A stretch of DNA of 64,000 nt from Coriaria nepalensis (Eukaryota > Streptophyta > Magnoliopsida > Cucurbitales > Coriariaceae), in contig CP114497.1 in the NCBI GenBank assembly GCA_027186245.1, positions 8,811,501 to 8,875,500 of the forward strand, read 5' to 3'. The notes below the pieces were generated by a model that saw only the letters and a program-made list of their open reading frames with translations, made no database searches and was not told the origin of the DNA. Made by a program: the position numbers and the translations under genes. Each line of letters begins with the position of its first letter. The stretch's first letter is position 1. Below, piece after piece: positions 11,948-22,433 of the stretch.

Positions 11948-12464
11948 TGAGGAATGAGAATGAGAAGCCAACGTGGCAGTGGCTTGAATAATCTTGTAAA
12001 ATAGGCATGTGTAAATATGTACAACTTTTTTATATTTAAATTTTAAATTTTATTTCTCCTAATAATAATAATAATAATATAATTAGGAGTTATTTTCAAA
12101 AGTAGTTCTAGAGAGACCTAAATTGACCTGTTAATAATTATTTCAGATTAATCTTAATATTTTTTATAATGAAAAAAAATAAACCAAAAACAAAAAACCA
12201 GTTAACTATAATTGTTTTAACAATAACTCGGAAAAAAAAAAAAACAACTACTTAAATCTTAGTGACGGTATCGACATTTAAGCAATGATTTTTCGGCCTG
12301 ACGTAATAAATCTTAGGAGGCAGGTCAAGTTCATGGACTGGTTTGGTTTGGGCTCGATGTGAGCTGAATAACAAGCCCATGAAGGAATTGGGCTAATTCA
12401 GTCTCAAAGAATCCATTGGTAAAGATTTAGAACTTTATTGTTTATATTTGCAAATAGAAATCAC
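11948..12464. other. Spacer and 3' UTR of EXORDIUM copy 3
   Basis: AT-rich sequence with an (AAT)n patch at about 12061-12079. No gene seen before the tRNA. Confidence 0.5.
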
Positions 12465-12549
12465 GGGGTGGTGGCGCAGTTGGCTAGCGCGTAGGTCTCA
12501 TAGCTAAAGAGTTATCCTGAGGTCGAGAGTTCGAGCCTCTCTCACCCCA
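12465..12549 (+). tRNA. tRNA-Met (CAU), elongator type, with intron
   Basis: The 7-bp acceptor stem pairs 12465-12471 (GGGGTGG) with 12542-12548 (TCACCCC, one G-T pair), with A at 12549 as discriminator base. The D-arm box (TGGCGCAGTTGGCTAGCGCG) and T-arm box (GGTTCGAG-like, GAGAGTTCGAGCCTCTC) are both present. The anticodon CAT is at 12499-12501. About 11 nt after the anticodon do not fit the mature loop and form the small intron typical of plant elongator tRNA-Met genes; exact intron ends are uncertain by 1-2 nt. It is followed by a T-run at 12554-12560 suitable for Pol III termination. Confidence 0.93.
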
Positions 12550-13695
12550 CTACTTTTTTTATACACTACTTTTTTATCGAAGATGTCTAGACGAGAGGAT
12601 TTGAATTTAGAAATATGTATTGTGCCTTAAAAATTTGACCGTTTAACTCTGTGGTAGTAGACTAGTAGTACAAACATTAGTGTTTGATTGTAACCAAACC
12701 ACAGCCCGGCGTGGTGGCGCGCCGGATTTATGATTCATTTATGACAACTGCTTCATTATAGTCTTTACTGATTGATACTCACCTGATGGATCTATTATTC
12801 TTTACTGTTTTTTTTATCCATACAATATTATTCATTTGGATCAGTTCAACTTATGAAAGGTCAGCTTTTGAGGTCACTTCAATTTATACCGCATCACATG
12901 CAATTACGTGGTGGTCTTCACTTCTTTTCGTTCCACGGGAGACATCATGGGCCTCCACTGTCAGCCCATTGCCCTAGCTTGGCCCACCCATTCTGCATGT
13001 AATTTTCATTACGTGGATGACGGGGAAAAGAGGAAAAGCGAGCAACGACGGAATAATTGACATCTTTGCGGTTTACACATTTAAAACTCTATGCATATAG
13101 CAATGCAAACTGGAATTTTAAAACTCTATGCATATAGCAATATTCCGGTACGGACATGAGTAGTAGTAAACTAGTAAGTAAAAGTGCTCTTAAAAATCCG
13201 ATTGATTTGAGGTGGTTTTTACACGTGTACTCATTTCTGCTGATGCATGTATCTACCACAACTCACAAACCGAGAGCTCTCGGAGACACGCCTCAGCAAC
13301 ACGTCACCGTCACGGTCCACCGACACCAACACAAACACTGGCCCCTACCTTTTTAACCTTTGTCATGCATGTGACTGGTTCCTTGGCCAACAAATGAACT
13401 TTTTGACCGTAAAATTATAAAAATTATATTTATATTAGTTATAACAAAATTTAATTAAGAGGTTGAATGTACTTCACATACAAAATTTCCTGCCAAGGTA
13501 TCCAAGTTATTGAACTTGGAAAGTCAAATCTTTCGAGTCTTTAAGCTGTTTGAAGTAGTACAGTCCATTAAGTAGATTAATTTGTGTTTTCGAGATATAA
13601 ATATTATTTTGTATATAGTAATAAACAGATGCCAAATTTTCACGATAACGTAGAGAAGCACTGTGTCGTGAAAATCTACTTTGTCTCCGACAACG
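12550..13695. other. Spacer with a short direct repeat
   Basis: No supported gene. A 25-bp direct repeat (13080-13104 and 13117-13141) is described in the findings. The remainder is unremarkable and probably includes promoter sequence of the methyltransferase gene. Confidence 0.5.
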
Positions 13696-13699
13696 AGCT

Positions 13700-13702
13700 T
13701 AT

Positions 13703-13744
<42 letters not shown>

Positions 13745-13934
13745 CAGTTAGCAGTAACCAATCTAGGCTGAGGAGGAGGAGGAGGAGGAGGATGATGATT
13801 GATGAGTTTGTGACATAACAGAAGAAGTACGAATCTAAGCTGATCTTCTTCATCTCTTCTATTTCTTCTCCAAAAGGTATTGCTTCTGCTACTGATTGTT
13901 TGGATTTGATTTGATTTGATTTGATTTGATTTGA
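13700..13934 (+). repeat. Compound microsatellites around the 5' UTR of the QUA2-type gene
   Basis: In order: (TA)n, (GATA)n and (GA)n at about 13700-13745, (GGA)n at about 13770-13791, and a pentanucleotide (TTTGA)n at about 13902-13934. The GGA tract lies in what should be the non-coding first exon, and the pentanucleotide tract lies just inside the first intron, whose donor I place after 13876. Confidence 0.75.
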
Positions 13935-14554
13935 GTTCCAGTTCATCCATCACTTCGTTGACGTGTTCGCATTGATCTCAGATGCTCGAGCTTTCTATCT
14001 TTTCATTTTGATTAATATTTGTTTAAGCTACTATAGGCAGATGAATCTTCAATGCAGAACGAGATTGCATTTTAGCTTCATGTTTTTCCCTGCTGAGAAA
14101 TGTATGCGAATTACTTGCTGTTTGTGTAAAACTCCGTTTTGACTTGCCTCTCTCAATTCCTTTTTCCGGTTTAGTGGTTGAATTGATTGGATGCTCATTT
14201 TTCTATTTGTGGCTTTCGCTACTGGATTCTTCTTGATTCGCGGATTTAATGTGCTTTAGGGCATGCTCATCTTATCCTGGAATTTCATGTTATTCTTTAA
14301 TTTTTACTGGAATTCAACTTGTGAGAATTTATACTACATTTTTGCTGAAAATTATTCTCGATTTGCTTGTTTTGTAGAAGTTTATCTCGTCTTTGAGTGG
14401 ATAAAAAATTCTAGGGTTTCTCTGCCTTTGATTCTTTCAGCTGGATTGGAATATACAAATTCTATTTGACTGAAAAAATTTATATGTTTTTCTGTTTAAA
14501 TTTTAGCCTAGATATGATTTTCTGTACAGTTTTTTGTGGAGGTTCTGCTGGAAA

Positions 14555-17500
14555 ATGTTCAGGCCTTTGCATAGAGGCACTTCTGCTGAAAGGATTTCCG
14601 GGAGTAGCGATGATTTGGGGGACTCCCAGATGAAAGATAAAACAGAGAAGGAAGATTTAGATAGAAGAGGTTCACTGGATCAAAATGATTCTGTTCCGAG
14701 TTTTCCTCTCCGTTTACTTTACCCAGAAAATTCCCCTTCTAAAAATGGGATTAATGACAGCAGCTTCTCATCTGATCCTTGCATAACCGTAGCACAGAGA
14801 AGTCGGCACAAATTGAAACTGCAAATTTTGAATTTCAGTTTAGCAGTAATCTTAGTTATTGCTCTTATTGGATCTTTGTGGTGGAGTATCTCAATTTCGA
14901 GCTCATCTAAAGTTCAAGTTTTCCGTAGTTACAGAAACCTTCAGGAGCAAGTTGTTTCTGACTTGTCTCATGTTGGGGAGATCACACTTGGAGCTTCAAG
15001 GTTGAAAGAATTGGAATTCTGTTCTGAAGAGTTTGAAAACCATGTTCCTTGTTTTAATGTCTCGGAAAATCAGGACTCTGTTGTTCCAGATGGAAGCAAG
15101 TATGATCGGAATTGTCAGTATGGTTTAAGACAGAATTGTTTAGTCCTTCCACCCTTGAGATACCGAATTCCTCTTAGATGGCCTACTGGAAGAGATGTCA
15201 TCTGGTTTGCAAATGTGAAACTTACAGGTCAGGAGCTACTGTCTTCAGGAAGCTTAACCAAGAGGTTAGCGGATAAATTTTATAGAAAAGTAAATCCCTG
15301 GTATTGAATCCTCGGGATCTTTATTTTGACTTTTTATTTTTTTGGGTGGCGGTATTCTCACAGGATGATGATGGTGGATGAAGAGCAGATTTCCTTCCGA
15401 TCAGCCTCTCTCATGTTTGATGGTGTTGAAGACTACTCACATCAAATTGTGGAAATGATTGGGCTGAGAAATGAATCAGACTTCATACTAGCTGGAGTAA
15501 GTGTAACTAACAATTTGTACCAACACTTCAAAATTTGGTGTATAGTTGTGTTTATCTATCCGCTGTGTACCCTTATTCCTCTTTTACCATATCTGGTACT
15601 TCTGTATAAGTGTTTGGTTTACTAACTGAAGGGTGTTTAATTGCGGTAAAGATTTTATGCTGTCTTCAGAGAGAGATACATAGAAAAATCTTTTGATCAG
15701 GTCCCCTGTTTGAATACGGTTGGGTATAATGTTACCCAAGTTTATAATGTATGAGCAGTAGCTTTTATTTATATATTAAGACAAAAGAGTAAGGTTGGGT
15801 TTGTCTGAACTCCTTAATATGTGCTTGGAATTCCTGGAAAAAGAGAAATAAAAAGAAAGGAATCTTTTGAATCAGCATTGTATGAGCCTCCTTTATTTGG
15901 ATGATATATTTATCAGAACTTGAATTGCTCCTTACTGCATGATCAAATCTTGCTAAGATGATCCAAGTATGAAGGAGTTGACCAGGGGGGTTATATTATT
16001 AGTGTTACACTCCTTTTTTCATTTTTCTTTAATGAGTGTTTGGTGCCAATAATTCTGTAGGTTAGGACTGTCCTGGATATAGGATGTGGTTTTGGTAGCT
16101 TTGGAGCACATCTCTTTTCGAAACAGCTCTTGACTATGTGCATAGCAGACTATGAGACTTCAGGAAGTCAGGTTCAACTAACTCTTGAAAGAGGTCTTCC
16201 TGCGATAATTGGTTCTTTAACATCAAAACAGTTGCCATATCCATCTCTCTCCTTTGATATGGTCCATTGCTCAAGATGTGGAATTGATTGGGACCAGAAA
16301 GGTATTTGTCAAAATTTGATAGTGAAAAGCTGCCCTTTCTAGATCTTTTATGGCTCATTCCTTTCCATTGGTCCATGTACACTTATTTTACTTATGCAGG
16401 GACACTTCCTTGTATTAATTCATGTTACCTGCAAAGTATTAACTTTACCGAATTTGTTGGATTTACATTGCTCCTACTACTCAGTTGTATTGATCAATTG
16501 TGTGGTGTAGATGGCGCCTACTTGATTGAAGCTGATAGAGTTATAAGGCCAGGTGGGTATTTTGTCTGGACAACACCACTTGCAAACACTGAAGAATCTC
16601 TTCATAATACAGAGAATCAAAAGAGGTGGAACTTTGTTCACAATTTTGCTGAAAATCTCTGCTGGGAAATGTTGGCCCAACAAGATGAAACAATCCTGTG
16701 GAAGAAAACCAGTAAAAAGATGTGTTATAGATCAAGGTATGTAATCAAACACTACTTATATAATTTCTCTAAATTCGTGGTCCTTGAAAAAAGATAACAG
16801 GCTGATCTACATATTTGGTGCAACTTGATTTTCTAATAACTAGAAAGCCTGGTTCGGGTCCTTCCGTTTGCCGTAAACGCCATGATGTCGAATCACCATA
16901 CTATCGACCACTTGAAGCCTGCATATCTGGAACAGATAGCCGTAGGTGGGTCCCTCTCGAAAAGAGAAGGGCATGGCCTTCTAGATCAAATTTGAACAAG
17001 AGTGAACTCGCAGTATATGGTAAACTTTAGTATTTTTCCCATTGCTTAGAATAAAAACTAAAAGCACATTTCCTTGGCTTCTAACAAGTTTAAGTCCAAA
17101 AAATTTCTCAGGATTACATGCACAAGAATTCAACGAGGACACCTTAAACTGGAAAATGATCATCAAGAATTATTGGTCACTTTTATCACCGTTGATATTC
17201 TCTGACCATCCAAAGAGACCTGGCGATGAGGATCCATCACCTCCATATAACATGCTCCGGAATGTGCTAGACATGAATGCTCATTTTGGAGGTTTCAATT
17301 CTGCATTATTGGAAGCTGGAAAGTCCGTATGGGTCATGAATGTGGTCCCAATAACGGGTGCCAACTACCTTCCCTTGATCCTGGACAGGGGCATCGTCGG
17401 TATATTACATGATTGGTAATGATCCTTAATTCTACTTCACTACACCATCATATAAGCTTTCGCCGTCTTGAAAACATGTCACTTCTTTTGCTTGTTACAA

Positions 17501-18054
17501 TACTCGAGTGTATGTTTTTATATCCGAAGATAGTTGGGTATTCCGGTCAAATAAGTTTTACATTGAAAAGAGGCAAAGGATAAAATGGAACTATGGAAGG
17601 GGATTCAAGGGGGGGTTTCCTTGTTTCTTGCATATTGGCGGCACTAATGCTTTAGCATTTTTGTCTTGTAGGTGTGAAGCGTTTCCAACATACCCTAGAA
17701 CCTATGATATGGTGCATGCAGAAGGACTTCTATCTCTTCAAAACCGACAGAAACAACGCTGCACCACCCTGGATCTGTTCACAGAGATTGATCGGTTACT
17801 TCGTCCAGAGGTAAAAAGAAGAAGAAAGAAAAATATTCATTTGTAAACCAAGCAAGCTTGGTATCATGCATTGATGTAATATTTCGGTGCAGGGTTGGGT
17901 GGTAATCCGGGACACTGTCTCTCTCATTGAATCGGCTAGAGCTCTTACAACTAGGCTCCGGTGGGATGCTCGAGTTATAGAAATTGATGGTAGTAGTGAA
18001 GAGAGACTTCTCGTTTGCCAGAAACCTTTCTTCAAGCAAACAACAGCAAGCTGA
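14555..18054 (+). CDS. QUA2: QUASIMODO2-type putative pectin methyltransferase
   Basis: Probable Golgi type II membrane methyltransferase (DUF248/PF03141); QUA2 acts in homogalacturonan synthesis and cell adhesion. Coding exons: 14555-15264, 15364-15496, 16061-16301, 16511-16736, 16844-17019, 17112-17415, 17672-17810 and 17893-18054, giving 696 aa with all phases matching (QUA2 is about 684 aa as I recall). A non-coding exon ending at 13876 precedes a roughly 650-bp leader intron. The N terminus has the QUA2 signature [15 protein letters not shown] and DSQMKDKT. One transmembrane helix spans about residues 91-110, the S-adenosylmethionine loop [14 protein letters not shown] lies near 286, and a second half contains [17 protein letters not shown] and YDMVHAEGL. 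The start is the first ATG in exon 2, after an acceptor at 14529. It is intact. The adjacent LRR gene fits the Arabidopsis order At1g78240-78230. Confidence 0.92.
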
Positions 18055-18515
18055 TAAAAATTTTATCAAGTTTCTGAAAGAAAAGCCTTTTGAGCTTATT
18101 TATTTCACTTTCATTCTCTTACACGTTCATTATTCAACATCACAAACACTCCACCATTGAAGGAGGAGGTCGAAGATTCTTTGAAACAGACAGGAAGAAA
18201 GAAATCAAACTTGGATGGTGGGACCAACCACATAAGCTACTACTATATTAAGGGTTTTATCCACAGGGCCATGTAATATTTTTTTTTTTGTTAGCATGAT
18301 TGAATTGCAAAGCAAGAAATGTTTTAGGATTCATTAGAGCTCCATTCTTTTTGTTTCCATATGAGAACTGTTTTTCTATTACATGTACACAATTTACATG
18401 AATCACGGAATAAGCTATCATGTCGTAACTAGTTTCAAACGACATGTCGTTACTACTGTAATTTTTTTCTGGTATATAAGTTGGAAAAGCGGGAGATAAA
18501 TTAAATTGCAGTGAG
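18055..18515. other. Spacer and 3' UTR of the QUA2-type gene
   Basis: About 460 bp with no gene seen, moderately AT-rich. Confidence 0.5.
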
Positions 18516-18519
18516 CTCG

Positions 18520-19766
18520 ACGCTTAACAAGAATTTGAGTTGGTGCTTCTTCTTCTTCAAGCTCAGACCCTGCAAGACCCTAACACCCAAAGCACACGCC
18601 ATTTCTGCACCTTCTTCACCGCACCTTTTTATCAATCCTTTCTCCTTCCAAACCTCCTCAACCTTCTCCGCTTCCTTTCTTGTAACTAAAACCCCCCAAA
18701 AAATTCAAGAAAAAACGCAAAAAACCAGACAGCCCTTGCACGAAGTTCGTCCAATCCGAGCCGAATCGGATCCTCCATTTCAAGCACATCGCAGAACGCG
18801 ACCCCTTCTTCCGATTTCTCTCCCTATCTCCAAAGACTTTCTCTCCATACAACCAGAACACATCACCCGCCTCGACGACGCCGATAAGCTCCACCGCGAG
18901 ATCGGATTCCCTCGTGGCGGAAAGTATCTCGGCCGATCGAACGTCATCCTCTCCTTTTGCAAACCTACAGGCACAGCGATGGAAAGATCTAGTTCGGATT
19001 TACAGACCTCATGGAAGAACTGCTCGAGGAAGAGAAGTCGATCATGGAGTTCATGGAGTTAGATAGGGTTAACACCGTCCGAAAATTATTGATGATGCCA
19101 GCAAACAAAAGAATTCCTCTAAGCAAGATCTACTACTGTAGATCGCTGTTTGGAATCTCAGACTATTTTCGGCATCGCATTGCGAACCACCCGGGTCATT
19201 TCCGAACCGTCGTCGAATCCGACGGTAAAAGAACACTTGAATTAGTAACCTGGGATCCGTCAATGGCCGTTAGTGAGCTAGAGAGAGTGTTTATAACAGA
19301 CGGAGAGAAGGCAAAAAAGGCGTTTAAGTTTCTTGTTAAGCACGGGAAAGATCTAGATTTAGATGAAGACGATACGAGAAGATTGAATCTACTGAACACT
19401 TTGCCTTCAGTTTCACCGTATTCAGCCGGTTCGAGATATGATCTATGGACGTTGAAGCGGAGAAGTATGGAGTTGGGATTTTGCACATGTTTTTGAGCTT
19501 GACGTTAGAGAAGAAGGCGTCTATACATCATATAGTGGCGTTTAAGGAGGAGTTCATTTTGACTAAGCATACTTACCAGATGCTTAAGAAACAACCTCGG
19601 ACGGTTTATCTGGCCGGAACAGAGATGAACTGGGTCGTGTTCTTGAAAAGACGGGTATGATGACAATGGGGTATGGATTGAGAAAGATCCTCAAGTTGTA
19701 TATAACGAGAAGTTGTATAAGTTTGCTCAGATGGAGAGAAAGGATGATTTTCGATTACAGAATTAG
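18520..19766 (+). pseudogene. Broken PORR-domain (plant organelle RNA recognition) gene
   Basis: PORR proteins bind organellar group II introns and help splice them. Homology is plain but jumps frame several times: a basic block FKKKRKKPDSPCTKFVQSE, then AERDPFFRFLS in one frame, SKDFLSIQPEHITRLDDADK and LHREIGFPRGGK in the next, LLLQTYRHSDGK in another, then DLMEELLEEEKSIMEF, RIPLSKIYYCRSLFG, LELVTWDPSMAVSELE, EAEKYGVGILHMFLSL and IEKDPQVVYNEKLYKFAQM. I count at least five frame changes. There is also a TAG just after HSDGKI, where the family has Trp. The C-terminal part lines up to a TAG at 19764-19766. No introns are visible. The left boundary is approximate because the transit-peptide region is not conserved. 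It lies between two genes that are adjacent in Arabidopsis as I recall, so it may be an inserted or ancestral extra gene. Confidence 0.85.
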
Positions 19767-20079
19767 GGACGTGCAATGAGCTTGGTGTCATAGAAAAACT
19801 TCAACGTTTTGTACGTTCAAACGGGCTTTTTTTAATCTGAATTAGAGTTCCATTTCCAAATGGGATTTTTGTATTATAGGTTTTTATTTGGGCATATAGA
19901 AGAGAGACATAAGTAGCTAATCCATCCGGCAATATTCATCGAAGAACCGGAAGTCCAAAGTAACATATATCGGGTCCATATCAACAAAATCCCGAGATCT
20001 GACTCTGAGGAAAGGAGTATATTGCATATATATTCAAAGATAGGGCCTCTCCCCAAAGAAAGGGAGGGAAAAGAAAAGT

Positions 20080-22433
20080 TTAATGGGATGAGGACGGAAT
20101 AGCTGGAGAAGATGAAGCTGTCTTCAAAGACAAATGTCGAACGTGGTCTCTCCCCTTGTGCTTATCCTTCGGCACTGCACCTCCCATGCTTCTATGACCG
20201 GCGGTAGAGTAAGTTCGGTTCAATTTCTTTGAACCTTTTTTCCGTGCACTCCAACCACCATTGTGCCCAAGAGCAGCTTTGGCCACACTATCTGTTAATA
20301 CCTCCCTTGCCGTGTGTGATTTTATTGGCTGCTTGTTCAAGTAAACCAGCTTCGTAAGAAGACCGCAAACAGCTTTCTTTAGCTGCTCGTCTTGGACATT
20401 GCTCTGGATTGGATTTCCCAACAGATTCAAAGCCATTAATGAGTTGTAGTTGGCAACAAGTTGGCCTAGAGCTTTGGTGGTGGTTATTTTATTGAAGCTC
20501 AAGTCTAGTACTGTTAGTTTTAACAGTCTATGCAGCCCTTCAACGTCACTGATTTTGTTCCCGGCAAGATAGAGTTCCTTGATCATTGTACAATTTGACA
20601 ATCCTAATATTTGTAGCAAAGACTATGAATCAGACATAGAGCTTGTTTGTATGTTTTGGTTGGTATAGAGGAAAGAACATGTTATAATATTTTACCTTGT
20701 CCAATTCGAGAGATGCGATTGTAGCTTAGATCGAGGACCCGTAAATGGGTTATTTCTCTCAGTCCTTCAATGGCAGTGATCTTGTTTTTAGACAAGTTAA
20801 GGGTGTGCAGGCCCTTTGGTAGTGATCCTGGAGTTATGTGGACTACAATCAAAATCAAGCAGACAAGTGGGTCAATTTTTTTCTGTAACCATAAAACCAT
20901 TTTCTATACTATTATGGATAGAGCTCTTACCTATGAAGTTCCGGGAAAGGTTGACAGATTGAAGACTGTTGAGATGTGAGATGATAGGAAGAGCCTTTAA
21001 GCCGATACATGAGATGTGGGCCACAGTTGAGGAAGAGTTCAGAGACTGAATCATACCATTGGCATGCATAATCTCTTCCAGAAGATTAACATCTTGACGC
21101 CTAGACAACTGGGTTGTTGTGCTTCTTTCAGGCGATCTTCTAATCACAGGTGATGATTGGGAGTCAATACCATCATTACCCCCTTGAACGCGATCTTCAT
21201 TGTCGTTCACTAATTCGGGTTGTTCTTGAAGATCTTTCACCCACTCATTAACTCTTGACAAGGAAGACGACTCTGATGGAAAAGCAACCCATTGATTCTG
21301 CACCAACAAGCCCGAGACTCCAGAATGAAACCCGTCCCAACTATGATCATCACCTTTCACATTATTGCAGCAATCAGGCGATTCTGTCTTACTTAATCCC
21401 TTTTTTCGGCTCGGTTCAATTATGTCCGAACAATAACCACCTTCCCGGTTTGAAGAAATTATGGTTTGAAGCTGGGGTTGTGGCTTTGTAGTACATGGCG
21501 CTTTTAGATTCATATGGCTCCATAGAAACAGCTTCCACCATAGCCTTTTACTCCTCGAAGGAAGAATTTGGCTCGAAGAACGCTTCTTCAACATCACCTT
21601 ATCAGCACTTCTTTGACTCAAAACAGAGCAAGGGCTAAGAGCGTGATCCACATTCTTTCTCGCCCTTTCTGATAACTCCTGCAACTCTTCAATAGAGCAA
21701 GAATTCAAAAGAAGAAACCGAACAGCCCTGTTTCTGATCATATCATTGCTTTCCAGGTTAGAGCAGGATCTGCTAAGCTTAGGCAATGCCCATAACTCTG
21801 CCTTCCCAATCCCAGGATCACTAAGATGTCCGTTTTGCATCGCGTCGGCCCCATCTTCAGCAGCTTTCTCAGCATCTTTGTCAAACGCTTCAGTTACTTG
21901 TGCTTCTAGTGAAGGAGAAAACCCAATGTTTCTGTTCCTTCTCGGGTCAAATTCTTCTTCGAAAATATCAGGACTACGAGTTCCCTGATCAAGATCAGAA
22001 AAGTTCCTCTTGACGGAATTCTCCTCGCATTCGTCTTCTCCTTCATAAGCTACCTCTGTTGCTTCTCCAATGGGACTCTCATGGCTCATAACCGTGACAT
22101 TGAGTTTAGAATCCTTTTTCACAGAATCGAAAGGTAGCGAGACGTCAAACGTAGTGGACTTGAATTTCTCAATTTCGAAAGGTTTTAGTGGGTGTTGAAG
22201 ATTGATCTGCACTATTCCAGGCTTACTACTATCTGATACAAAAGGTTTTATAATCTCCTCATTTCCCTAATAATAACAGAGCAAAACCAGAAGATTAAAA
22301 AGAAAAAAAAAAGTAAGCAAAATATAAATCTTTCACAAGAATCAATCAGAAAAGGCAACGAGTGTTTGTTAATGATCACCTTATCTTTCTTCCTTTTTCC
22401 TATCCTGATGGAGAAGCAACCATGTCTCGTCAT
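20080..22433 (-). CDS. Plant LRR protein (annotated elsewhere as outer arm dynein light chain 1-like)
   Basis: Four coding exons on the minus strand: 22433-22380, 22266-20931, 20842-20696 and 20603-20080, all with GT-AG ends, giving 686 aa. The first exon encodes the short basic MTRHGCFSIRIGKRKKDK. A long polar, probably disordered region (residues 20-430) follows, with EDECEEN and a run of basic residues (LKKRSSSQILPSRSKR). SDS22-like leucine-rich repeats occupy about residues 435-590 (LNLSKNKITAIEGL, LDLSYNRISRIG, LYLAGNKISDVEGL, LDLSFNKIT), and a basic tail ends in SSPAIPSSSH. The dynein name comes only from LRR similarity, since flowering plants lack outer arm dynein. The function is unknown; a scaffold role is a guess. 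It is convergent with the QUA2-side genes. Confidence 0.88.

Noticed and set aside
13524..13953. Open frames reading through the microsatellites
   Set aside because: They translate simple repeats (poly-Leu, poly-Pro, SLSIYLSIY) and overlap the leader of the QUA2-type gene.
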